DNA of 43,598 nt from CAIRDP01 sp037138335. Lineage in GTDB: Bacteria > Bacteroidota > Bacteroidia > Bacteroidales > FEN-979. The stretch covers positions 1-43,598 of the forward strand of contig JBAXIO010000026.1 of assembly GCA_037138335.1 (NCBI GenBank), read 5' to 3'. Below, piece by piece: positions 1 to 8,035 of the stretch; position 1 is the stretch's first letter, and each line of letters opens with the position of its first letter. The notes beneath the pieces are model-generated. The model ran no database searches and was not told the DNA's origin. It was given only the letters and a program-made list of their open reading frames with translations. Made by a program: the position numbers and the translations under genes.

Positions 1-1902
1 CCGGCACTGAATACCGTTTACTTTACCCAAACCCAGGCACAGTACTGGTGGACCAGCGAGAAGGAGGCCGATGATTCAACGAAGATCTGGGTTGTGAATG
101 CCGGAGGAGGCATAGGAGCCCATCCGAAATCAGAGACAATGAGCGCGGGAGGAACGAAATATTTCAACGTGAGGGCTGTGAGGGACATTATTACTACTGT
201 ATTCCAGGGGCCTCATTTTACCGACAAAGGGGACGGTAAAATCAAAGACAATTACACCGGGCTCACATGGCAGAAGATACAAAGCGCCAATACCATGAAC
301 TGGGAAGAAGCGCTTGCATACAGCAGTACGGTATCCCTGGGAGGCAAGACCGACTGGAGGCTGCCCAATGTAAAGGAGCTTCAGTCATTGAACGATGCTT
401 TGCTTTCAAAACCTTCATTTGACAAAACCTATTTCCCGAACATCGTTTCTGGGAATTACTGGTCTTCCACTTCCATGAAACAAACTGCTTTGAAAGCATG
501 GGATATCAATATCGATTACGGTATTGTTTCATACAGCGATAAGATAACCCTGGAAAATATTTTGCTTGTGAGGGGAGGGATGGATAATGAAGGTTTAAAT
601 TTATCTGAAGCCCATATACCCGGGGGCGAATATCAAATGGGGGACCATTTTGGTTTTGTAGATCCCCATCATCCAAGCGATGAACTGCCCGTTCACCTGG
701 TAAGGGTTGATTCTTTCAATCTCTCAAAAACTGAAACCACAAACCAGCAATATCTTTCATTCCTGAATGCCGCATTGCTTTCGGGATTGATCCAGGTCAA
801 CAACAATAAAGTTCATCTTGCAGAAGATACTGTTACATTATGTTACACCCATGAGTATGCTGCTTATTACAGTATATCTTATGACGGGACGGTGTTTTCC
901 CTGGCCGATTTCAGGGCAAACCATCCCATGGTGGGTGTGTTGTGGCCGGGGGCTGCAGCTTTTTGCAACTGGCTCAGCCTTCAAAACGGCCTCCAGGAAT
1001 GCTATGATCTCACGACCTGGGATTGCGATTTTACAAAGAACGGGTACCGGCTTCCTACCGAAGCGGAATGGGAATATGCTGTAAGAGGAGGGCATCTTGA
1101 TCCGTATCTCAATTATGAAAATGGTAATACCGTGATCGTTTCAGAAGCGAATCTGCCCAATTCGGGGGATCCCTATGAGACCGGTTCTTATCCTTTAACC
1201 ACGCCAGTTGGTTTCTATGACGGCACCCTTAATCAAAAAGCTGATTTTAACTGGCCTGGGAGTGTTTCAAGCTACCAGACCACTGATGGTGCAAATGGTT
1301 TCGGTTTGTACGATATGCAGGGAAACGTATGGGAACTCATAAACGACTGGTACGGGCAGGACTACTACAGTAATAGTCCTTATGATAATCCAAAAGGGCC
1401 TGTTACCGGTTTTATTATGCCTGACGGTAAGCCGTACAGGGGGATGCGGGGAGGGAACTGGTATAACGGTTATGATACCAATGGTATAAATGACGGGCAT
1501 TCGAGGGTATCGAACCGGAACCCATCATATTACCGTGGCCCGCAGGATCCCTATCACCCCTGGTACCATATAGGGTTCAGGGTTGCAAGGAAATATTCGA
1601 CTATAACCGGGATTAATGATAACGGGATGCAGGATGCAGGATACATGATGTTACAGCAGAATTATCCCAACCCTTTTGAACGCAGTACGACCATAAAATT
1701 TTATTTGCCGCAGCCCGCTCATATTATGCTTACGGTGAGGAATTCGCTGGGGCGGGAAGTGGCTGTTCTTGCAGATGGCCAGGAAAATGAAGGATGGCAT
1801 ACCGTAAGCTGGGACGCGAGCCAGGCAGCTGGCGGCATTTATTTATGTACGCTTACGGGAAGCTCTCATCCGTCGACAATAAAAATGATCTTAATCAGGT
1901 AA
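1..1902 (+). CDS. Secreted DUF1566 / FGE-fold protein with T9SS sorting domain (5' end missing)
   Basis: The reading frame is open from base 1, so the gene starts upstream; 633 residues are visible. It begins inside a DUF1566 (Lcl_C) domain, seen as the YWWTSE and VWVVNAGGG strands. A second DUF1566 copy follows (LTWQK, WRLPNVKEL), then a sulfatase-modifying-factor (FGE-sulfatase) fold running from GGEYQMGD through RLPTEAEWEYAVRGG to HIGFRVAR. The last 80 or so residues form a type A T9SS sorting domain (QNYPNPF, GREV, GGIYL, ending KMILIR), so the protein is probably exported and anchored at the cell surface. The cysteine pair used by genuine formylglycine-generating enzymes is absent from the C-terminal RGGNWYNG...HIGFRVAR stretch, so I read this as a binding or structural fold and not an FGE. 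The next gene follows after 11 bases and is probably co-transcribed. Confidence 0.85.
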   Translation, partial: PALNTVYFTQTQAQYWWTSEKEADDSTKIWVVNAGGGIGAHPKSETMSAGGTKYFNVRAVRDIITTVFQGPHFTDKGDGKIKDNYTGLTWQKIQSANTMNWEEALAYSSTVSLGGKTDWRLPNVKELQSLNDALLSKPSFDKTYFPNIVSGNYWSSTSMKQTALKAWDINIDYGIVSYSDKITLENILLVRGGMDNEGLNLSEAHIPGGEYQMGDHFGFVDPHHPSDELPVHLVRVDSFNLSKTETTNQQYLSFLNAALLSGLIQVNNNKVHLAEDTVTLCYTHEYAAYYSISYDGTVFSLADFRANHPMVGVLWPGAAAFCNWLSLQNGLQECYDLTTWDCDFTKNGYRLPTEAEWEYAVRGGHLDPYLNYENGNTVIVSEANLPNSGDPYETGSYPLTTPVGFYDGTLNQKADFNWPGSVSSYQTTDGANGFGLYDMQGNVWELINDWYGQDYYSNSPYDNPKGPVTGFIMPDGKPYRGMRGGNWYNGYDTNGINDGHSRVSNRNPSYYRGPQDPYHPWYHIGFRVARKYSTITGINDNGMQDAGYMMLQQNYPNPFERSTTIKFYLPQPAHIMLTVRNSLGREVAVLADGQENEGWHTVSWDASQAAGGIYLCTLTGSSHPSTIKMILIR

Positions 1903-1908
1903 AGGAGG
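1903..1908 (+). promoter_or_regulatory. Shine-Dalgarno site deciding the start of the arylsulfotransferase-like gene
   Basis: AGGAGG lies directly after the stop codon of the previous gene and five bases before ATG at 1914. Strong Shine-Dalgarno sites are uncommon in Bacteroidota, and this one favours the 1914 start, which gives a clean signal peptide, over the open frame that reaches further upstream inside the previous gene. Confidence 0.7.
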
Positions 1909-1913
1909 TTGAA

Positions 1914-3617
1914 ATGAAGAGAAAAAATATTTTTTTAGTCCTGGTTTTTTTACCGCTTGCAGCGGTTTTCGGGCAAACGAGAACGATGGGATTGTTCATC
2001 AACGACACCCTCAGGGCTTTCAGGGGATATACTTTGTTTGCGCCCAAACATAATACCATGACCTACCTGATCGATAACGAAGGCAGGAAGTGCCATGAGT
2101 GGGACGCCAGCACCTATAACCCGGGGCAGTCGGTGTACCTGCTTGAAAACGGGAACCTGCTGCGGACCTGCATGCTACAGGGAAGCCTTGGATCAGGGGG
2201 CGGTGAAGGAGGAAGGCTGGAAGAATACACCTGGAACGACAGCCTGGTTTGGTCGATGAACTATTCCACCGACAATTACACCCAGCATCATGATGTCAAA
2301 AAACTGCCGAACGGGAACATCATCATGCTGGTGGTCGAGAAAAAAACTCTGGCCGAAGCCATAGCGGCAGGTTTTGATCCAAATAATTTCCAGCCTGATG
2401 TTGCGCAGAAAGGGTATATGCTGCCCGATTGCATTATCGAAATACAGCCGACATACCCCGTCGGCGGGACCGTGGTCTGGCAATGGCATGTATGGGACCA
2501 CCTCATCCAGCATTTCGATCCCGCTAAAAACAATTATGGTGTCATCAGCGCCCATCCTGAGCTGATAAGCACCCTTGGTGACGGCCGCAAGGAACCATTG
2601 TTCTGGAACCATATGAACTGTATTGATTACAAGCCGGACCTTGACCAGATCGTTGTGAGTGTAAGGGGAAACAGTGAGCTTTGGGTCATTGACCACAACA
2701 CGACCACCGCCCAGGCGGCGGGGCATACAGGGGGCGCACATAACAAGGGAGGAGACCTGCTCTACCGCTGGGGGAACCCCCTGACTTATGGTGCCGGCAC
2801 AACGAACGACCAGAAATACTTCGAGCAGCATTGCGTGGAGTGGGTCAAACCCGACTGTCCCGGCGCTGGTGATCTTATGTGCTTTAATAATGGAGTGAAC
2901 CGGAATTATTCTTCCATTGACGAGATCATCCCTCCGGTCGACGGCAACGGGGATTACCCGCTGACAACAGGCCAGGCGTGGCTCCCGGCAAACCTTTCCT
3001 GGACCTACGTGGCCAATCCGCCGGCTTCGCTTTATGCAGGTGATATTTCAGGCGCACAGAGGTTGCAAAACGGGAATACCCTGATTGATGACGGCCCTCT
3101 CGGGACATTTATCGAAGTTACGGCATCAGGTGAAACAGTGTGGAAATATATCAACCCTGTTGACAATACGGGTCCGCTGATGCAGGGAGATTCCATACCC
3201 CATGACCCCACGCATCCCGATGAAACATTGAATTCGGTATTCAGGGTGTACCGGTATCCTCCTTCCTATGCTGCATTTACAGGGAGAGATCTTACTCCCG
3301 GAGATGTTATCGAACTTTATCCTGCTGGTATTGAGGACAGGGGTATGAATTCATCACAGTTCATATTATACCAGAACTATCCAAACCCGGTAAGCACTTC
3401 CACGGTAATCCCTTTCAAACTTTATAAGGCTTGTGATATAACCCTGACCGTTCTCGATATTCTGGGAAGAGTAGTTTACAAGCTTTTTGACGAAAACCGG
3501 AAAGCAGGGGTGTATGAAGTTTCGGTTGACTTGCAAAACCTGACAGGCGGAATATATTTTTACACTTTATCGGCGGCAGGTGTTTCCGAAACCAGGCGCA
3601 TGCTGATTGTTCGTTAA
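1914..3617 (+). CDS. Secreted arylsulfotransferase (ASST)-like protein with T9SS sorting domain
   Basis: 567 residues. A signal peptide (MKRKNIFLVLVFLPLAAVFG, cut near FGQ) is followed by an ASST-type propeller: HEWDAS, YLLENGNLL, HHDVKKLPNGN, WNHMNCIDY, SVRGNSELWVIDH, EQHCVEWV, RLQNGNTLI. ASST enzymes move a sulfuryl group between phenols through a catalytic histidine. Several histidines sit in propeller-strand contexts where that residue could lie (HHD, WNHMN, EQHC), but I cannot assign it without alignment. The C-terminus is a T9SS type A sorting domain (QNYPNPVSTST, ILGRVV, GGIYFYTL, RRMLIVR), so the protein is probably displayed on the cell surface. The start at 1914 is set by the AGGAGG five bases upstream. 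Sulfotransferase activity is a family-level guess; many secreted Bacteroidota members of this fold are uncharacterised. Confidence 0.78.
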   Translation: MKRKNIFLVLVFLPLAAVFGQTRTMGLFINDTLRAFRGYTLFAPKHNTMTYLIDNEGRKCHEWDASTYNPGQSVYLLENGNLLRTCMLQGSLGSGGGEGGRLEEYTWNDSLVWSMNYSTDNYTQHHDVKKLPNGNIIMLVVEKKTLAEAIAAGFDPNNFQPDVAQKGYMLPDCIIEIQPTYPVGGTVVWQWHVWDHLIQHFDPAKNNYGVISAHPELISTLGDGRKEPLFWNHMNCIDYKPDLDQIVVSVRGNSELWVIDHNTTTAQAAGHTGGAHNKGGDLLYRWGNPLTYGAGTTNDQKYFEQHCVEWVKPDCPGAGDLMCFNNGVNRNYSSIDEIIPPVDGNGDYPLTTGQAWLPANLSWTYVANPPASLYAGDISGAQRLQNGNTLIDDGPLGTFIEVTASGETVWKYINPVDNTGPLMQGDSIPHDPTHPDETLNSVFRVYRYPPSYAAFTGRDLTPGDVIELYPAGIEDRGMNSSQFILYQNYPNPVSTSTVIPFKLYKACDITLTVLDILGRVVYKLFDENRKAGVYEVSVDLQNLTGGIYFYTLSAAGVSETRRMLIVR

Positions 3618-3625
3618 AAATCGTG

Positions 3626-3691
3626 ATGGCGTGATGATCGTGAAAATTGCGATGGCGTGATGATCGTGAAAATTGTTATGGCGTGATGCCG
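3626..3691. repeat. 26-bp tandem repeat, about 2.5 copies, between convergent genes
   Basis: Copies beginning ATGGCGTGATGATCGTGAAA start at 3626 and 3652, exactly 26 bases apart, and a partial third copy starts at 3678. The repeat fills most of the 78-base gap between the 3' ends of the ASST-like gene and the convergent TPR gene. No standard hairpin-plus-T-run terminator is visible in the gap. Confidence 0.85.
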
Positions 3692-3695
3692 CTGT

Positions 3696-4325
3696 CTATT
3701 TGATCAGCCCCAACCCTTCGGTAGCTGATGCATCTTTTGGCCTGATGAGCAAGGCTTTATTGAATAAAACCTGGGCTTCACGCAGTTTCCCGAGCCTGTA
3801 TTCCGTCCATGCATAAAGGACCATGCTGTCATAATCAAACGGGTAAAGGTTGACGACCTTTTCGAGGTGCTTCTCGGCTTTTGTATAATCTTTGCGGCCG
3901 TAATATATCGAACCCATGCGGTAGTTCACTACAGTATTCTGCGGATCGATCGCGAGCACTTCATCATACTGGGCTACGACCTGGTCCCAGTTGCCCAATG
4001 CGGAAGCAGGGTTTGCAAACCCTATCTTTGCTTCGATTGCGTAGGGTTTCAATTTAATGGCTTTCTGGTAGTATGCCGAAGATTCGGTAAACATCCCGGC
4101 CAGGTATGTAACCCAGCCAAGCCGGAGGTTGATCTCATATGAGTCTTCCTGGTATATGCCCTTCATCGTTGTGATGGCATCGGTAAAATTCCCCCTCGAT
4201 TCATATGCATAGCTTTTTGAAAATGCATCCTGCAGGGCGGGGTAATTGGTTTGAGCTGAAAGGGTCAGTGAAAAGAAAATAAGTAACGAAATGCTGAGAT
4301 TACGATATGCCTTTAAAGTTTCCAT
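3696..4325 (-). CDS. Secreted TPR-repeat protein
   Basis: 209 residues with an N-terminal hydrophobic signal segment (LSISLLIFFSLTLSAQ) and about four to five TPR units (for example NLRLGWVTYLAG, EAKIGFANPASALGNWDQ, VNYRMGSIYYGRKDYTKAEKH and the final LGKLREAQVLFNKAL). TPRs are protein-binding scaffolds; this one should sit in the periplasm. The start codon overlaps the last 13 bases of the upstream barrel gene, and its Shine-Dalgarno site (AGGAGGA, minus strand of 4331-4337) lies inside that gene, so translation is probably coupled. It is the last gene of the six-gene minus-strand run. No specific function can be assigned; a role with the barrel protein just upstream is inferred from the coupling. 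Confidence 0.75.
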   Translation of the reverse strand: METLKAYRNLSISLLIFFSLTLSAQTNYPALQDAFSKSYAYESRGNFTDAITTMKGIYQEDSYEINLRLGWVTYLAGMFTESSAYYQKAIKLKPYAIEAKIGFANPASALGNWDQVVAQYDEVLAIDPQNTVVNYRMGSIYYGRKDYTKAEKHLEKVVNLYPFDYDSMVLYAWTEYRLGKLREAQVLFNKALLIRPKDASATEGLGLIK

Positions 4326-5809
4326 GTTATTCCTCCTATTAATGTATTTGAGTTATACTTATTATATTGGGTTTGCTGGACTTCCCTGATCTCATGCGAA
4401 ACAGGATCCTGGGATTTGATGTAATATATCTGCTGGCTTTCTTTTCTGAAATACTGGTATATGAGTGAAAGCTGAATATGTTTTCCAAGGACAAAGGTAA
4501 GAGTGCCCCCGGCACGGTAATCTATCTTATCGCTGTTATTATAAACAATCGCACCATTGGCGATATTGGCGTTGGTATAATCCCCGTAATTAAAGTTAGC
4601 TTCCCCCCACATCCAGGGTGTGAGCCGCCCTCCGAGCACCTGGCTCAGTAAAATCCTGCTTTCGCTGCCCTGGAAGAAACCTGTCACTGCAGTGGTCCCG
4701 TAAAGATTAAGATTCCCTAACGGGAAATAGCTGAGTGAAAGCCCGGCCTGCTCCTGTGTCTTCCCGTTCAGGTTCGACCAGCTTCCTGATAATGCAATTG
4801 AAAACCGGCCGAGATCTTTGGAGATCCTCAGCGCTGCTAGGTAATTGTTAAAAGAAGTGTCTTTCTGGGTATACGAATATACAACTGATGGATATTTGAA
4901 AAGATGATAGGTGCCGTCACTTTTTAAATAAAAAGCCGTATCACTTATACTGTCGGTCTTCACACTGGCACTTATCAGGGGAGAACTCACATGGACCCAA
5001 TGAACAGCCGGCATTATCCTGATGCCCCAGGGAAGGGACAATGTGGCACCAAGGTAGACTTCGTGCTGCTGAACGTGATACCGGAAGGAGGTATCGTGAA
5101 TTTTCCAGGGGAAGGAGTAAAAATAGTCCCTGCTGAAAGGCCGGTCCCCTATGGAATCACGCTGAGCTTCGGCATGGCCGTATTGTATGTATTTTGTCTT
5201 ATTGAAGTTGAGGTAATTATAGGCAAGTGAAAAACTCAGGCGGTTTGAAGCCCTGAGATTCACGGCAAAATTGCCATAAAAATTATTGCCGTAAAGATCC
5301 TGTTCCCCATAAATACTGTCTTTCCCCATAAGAGTGGGAAGGTTAGCCGGATTTCTGTCACTGCTTAAGGTATAACCGGTTTCAAAATGAAGCTGTTGAA
5401 GAAACCCCTGGCTGTATTTTGCGGTATCCCAAACCTCAGGGGGGGCTTTGGCCCTGAGGAGGCTTGCTTCTTCGGTCTGGTTGGTCATGACATACGACCG
5501 GTAAAGATAGTCAGCCACAAACGCGTCGCCCGAATTGAACTGCCTGGCTTTTTTGAGATGCGTTGCGGCAGGGAAATACTCCTTCTTTTCAAAATAGGCA
5601 ATACCCAGCCTGACCCTGAGGTAGTAGTAATCTATATCAGACCTGAGGGCCTGTTTTCCGACCAGTATCACACTGTCCCATTTCTGTTCGGTATAGCAGC
5701 GGTAGGTGAGCATGTCGGCTGTCTGGAAATCGATGCGAGTGGATGCATTTGCTGGAAACGCAGCCAGGCAGGTAAGAAAAATAAAAAGAAAAAGGAATTT
5801 GATTGTCAT
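4313..5809 (-). CDS. Periplasmic TPR domain plus outer-membrane beta-barrel protein
   Basis: 498 residues. A signal peptide of about 22 residues is followed by a short TPR-like helical region (residues 25-130; YYLRVRLGIAYFEKKEY, AATHLKKARQF). The remainder is alternating amphipathic strands with aromatic girdles (ASNRLSFSLAYNYLNF, HIQLSLIYQYF) ending in GGITWKL, as expected for an outer-membrane barrel. The N-terminal TPR plus barrel layout recalls YaiO-type proteins, but I could not confirm that family. ATG overlaps the stop codon of the upstream urea-transporter/M23 gene in an ATGA (5806-5809), and the 3' end overlaps the next TPR gene, so all three are probably translationally coupled. It may provide the outer-membrane exit or anchor for this locus. 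Confidence 0.7.
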   Translation of the reverse strand: MTIKFLFLFIFLTCLAAFPANASTRIDFQTADMLTYRCYTEQKWDSVILVGKQALRSDIDYYYLRVRLGIAYFEKKEYFPAATHLKKARQFNSGDAFVADYLYRSYVMTNQTEEASLLRAKAPPEVWDTAKYSQGFLQQLHFETGYTLSSDRNPANLPTLMGKDSIYGEQDLYGNNFYGNFAVNLRASNRLSFSLAYNYLNFNKTKYIQYGHAEAQRDSIGDRPFSRDYFYSFPWKIHDTSFRYHVQQHEVYLGATLSLPWGIRIMPAVHWVHVSSPLISASVKTDSISDTAFYLKSDGTYHLFKYPSVVYSYTQKDTSFNNYLAALRISKDLGRFSIALSGSWSNLNGKTQEQAGLSLSYFPLGNLNLYGTTAVTGFFQGSESRILLSQVLGGRLTPWMWGEANFNYGDYTNANIANGAIVYNNSDKIDYRAGGTLTFVLGKHIQLSLIYQYFRKESQQIYYIKSQDPVSHEIREVQQTQYNKYNSNTLIGGITWKL

Positions 5810-8010
5810 CGGTGGGCAACAAGTTTAACTTGTGTGGTCTTACTATTCTCTTGGATGACAAAACTCTCCAGACCATGCGGTGAAATGAACATTTCACATT
5901 CCATGCGTTTCACTTCACGCCCGGCTATCCTTGCGCTGCTCACCGATCTCAGGCTTATCCCGGTCTGCATCAGCTCATCGTCCATGCCCAGGTAATTCAG
6001 GCTGTATTCCGACCTGATGAACAGTATGAAAGGCGCTACGAAATCCTGCAGCAGCCCCAGAAGGCGGTTACTGAAGGTATAAACCGGGTAAACATCTTTG
6101 ACAAGTAATCCGGGATAATACCCCATCATTATTTTATATGCTCCCAAAAAGAACCTGAACAAGAGCGATGAATGGTCTCCTTCGAAATGGGTGAAATAAT
6201 GTATGTCGCCATCATTGCGGAACCATGCACGGGAATTGGTCTTCTCACAGTAGATATATGTAGTGTTCACCGGGCTGATCTCAACTTCCCAATCAAGGGT
6301 ATACTCTTTTCCGCCACCCGGGTTCACCTGTAGTGTAAACTTCTGGCCGGGAATGAAATGAAAGGCTTTTTCGAGCGAGCTGTTCTTACTGACATTGGAA
6401 ACAATGACATCACCCTCAGGGTTCTCCCAGGACCTCAGCTCGAAGATCCCGTTCTTATGCCTGATGTAATGGCTGATGGGATAATCAAGTGTTTTTGATC
6501 CGATATAAGGCGTGCCTTGTACCTGGAAATGGATGTGTGGAACCGGTGATCGTCCCGAATTACCGCAGCTTGCGACAATCTGGCCTTTTTTAACGGCATT
6601 GCCGGCAGCGACTTTAAAACTTCCCTTTTTCAGGTGTGAGATTTTAGTATAAAGCTGATCGGCATGGCGCAAAACGAGGGTATTTCCCCAGTTATGTTCA
6701 AGGTCCATGTTCCCGATCTCATTATCATCAATGTTATCGACGATCTCCTCAACCCAGCCATCAGCCGGTGCAATGACCGGTTTATCGTAGCAGAAGTATT
6801 CTTCTCGCTCTGAACCCCGGCCGCTGAAGGTCTCCCCTTTTTCATCGGCTATCTCGAAATCCCATGCATGCCTCCAGTCATCCTGGTGGGTCAGGGTTCC
6901 GTTATGCCCCTGGGTCACTTTCCATTCACCCCAGAAAGGCAGGATGAAAGGGAAATAAAACGCTTTGCCGAAGCGAGCGCGGTAATTCAGGTGTGCATAC
7001 AGGTTAATCTCGGGTGAATATTGCTGGTAGCTCACCAGTTCAGGTTTATCAAAGAAACGTTCGCGAAATTTCAGGGAATACAGGAATAACAAAACTACCA
7101 TGTTAAACGGCAGGGAGTAAACCGAAAGTTGGAACATTGAAAAAACAAACTGGGTGCTGGTGAGGATGATTGAGATCAGCGGTGTAAGAAGGATTACCCA
7201 GAGAAACGACCAACGTGAAGGAATTATAAAGAACCCGCCTATTGCGATTGAGGTGAGGATGAAATTGAAGCCGATAAAACTGTAACTAAGTTCATGGATA
7301 TTTGCCCCTATGAAATAGTAATAGGCATAAGCCGAGAAAAATCCCAGCAGTGAAAGCACGAAGGCAATTCTCGAATAAATGAGCAGGCCTATGGCAATCA
7401 GGATCCCGGCAAGGAGATGGTATTGGAAAAATATTGCGCCAAGGGAGGTGAAATACAGCCGCAAAGGTTCAGCGATACCCAGGTTTGTAATCCAGTTATA
7501 GGAGTTAACCATATTGTGGCCACCTATGGTGAACATTTCGTTTGTCATAAAGATGCCCCTTTCGCTCACATGCAAGGCGGTAAACTGCCTCGCAGCCAGG
7601 CTTACGCCCCATGTCCCCAGCAAAAATGACAGGCTCAGGAACGGAAGGCCGTATTTCCCAACCATACCTTCGACCATCAGGGTAAGGAATAGAGTAAGAA
7701 GGGAAGCAAACAGCAGGATGATGAAAAACTCCGGGCCGGGCTGATAATACACACCCAGTCCAAGTCCGACAAGCAGGCTGTTAAACCCGTAATAGCCTTT
7801 TTTTATATTGATGCGGTTGAACCCTATCAGGTATGCCAGGATATTGGAGACCATCACTGCAATGATCCCGCTCAGCCCGGCCCACACATCAAAAAATGTG
7901 ACTGCGATCAGTATCAGCGCGAAGATCCTGTTATTGGAAAAAAAGATCTGGGTATAGCTGTTGACTATGCTTGTCAGGAAGGACGGGAAAATTGACTTCA
8001 GTTTTTGCAC
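5806..8010 (-). CDS. Urea-transporter-like membrane domain fused to M23 metallopeptidase domain
   Basis: 734 residues from a GTG start; no closer ATG fits. Residues 20-310 carry about ten membrane segments with the inverted repeat of the UT/SLC14 fold: KGYYGFNSLLVGLGLG (71-86) and IGFNFILTSIAIGGFF (246-261), the two half-repeats that line the channel. Residues 360-500 are an M23 (lysostaphin-type) LAS domain: the first metal-ligand region HAWDF (H381, D384), ISHL (H459), GNSGRSPVPHIHFQV (H492, H494). The first motif is HxxD instead of the usual HxxxD, so activity on peptidoglycan is not certain. A C-terminal beta-rich region of 230 residues follows. The gene overlaps the next by ATGA and is 25 bases downstream of the decarboxylase gene. 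UT proteins conduct urea and similar small amides; the natural substrate here is unknown. Confidence 0.78.
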   Translation of the reverse strand: MQKLKSIFPSFLTSIVNSYTQIFFSNNRIFALILIAVTFFDVWAGLSGIIAVMVSNILAYLIGFNRINIKKGYYGFNSLLVGLGLGVYYQPGPEFFIILLFASLLTLFLTLMVEGMVGKYGLPFLSLSFLLGTWGVSLAARQFTALHVSERGIFMTNEMFTIGGHNMVNSYNWITNLGIAEPLRLYFTSLGAIFFQYHLLAGILIAIGLLIYSRIAFVLSLLGFFSAYAYYYFIGANIHELSYSFIGFNFILTSIAIGGFFIIPSRWSFLWVILLTPLISIILTSTQFVFSMFQLSVYSLPFNMVVLLFLYSLKFRERFFDKPELVSYQQYSPEINLYAHLNYRARFGKAFYFPFILPFWGEWKVTQGHNGTLTHQDDWRHAWDFEIADEKGETFSGRGSEREEYFCYDKPVIAPADGWVEEIVDNIDDNEIGNMDLEHNWGNTLVLRHADQLYTKISHLKKGSFKVAAGNAVKKGQIVASCGNSGRSPVPHIHFQVQGTPYIGSKTLDYPISHYIRHKNGIFELRSWENPEGDVIVSNVSKNSSLEKAFHFIPGQKFTLQVNPGGGKEYTLDWEVEISPVNTTYIYCEKTNSRAWFRNDGDIHYFTHFEGDHSSLLFRFFLGAYKIMMGYYPGLLVKDVYPVYTFSNRLLGLLQDFVAPFILFIRSEYSLNYLGMDDELMQTGISLRSVSSARIAGREVKRMECEMFISPHGLESFVIQENSKTTQVKLVAHR

Positions 8011-8035
8011 TTACAAGCTGTTTGCTTTATTACAA

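Noticed and set aside
601..1599. Functional formylglycine-generating enzyme
   Set aside because: The fold is present but the C-terminal cysteine pair needed for catalysis is missing.
2193..2831. Long minus-strand open frame (212 codons) inside the arylsulfotransferase-like gene
   Set aside because: It is antisense to a clear protein-coding gene, has no recognisable domain and shows the composition expected of a shadow frame.
5387..5995. Plus-strand open frame of 202 codons across the barrel and M23 genes
   Set aside because: It spans the junction of two well-supported minus-strand genes and has no recognisable motif.
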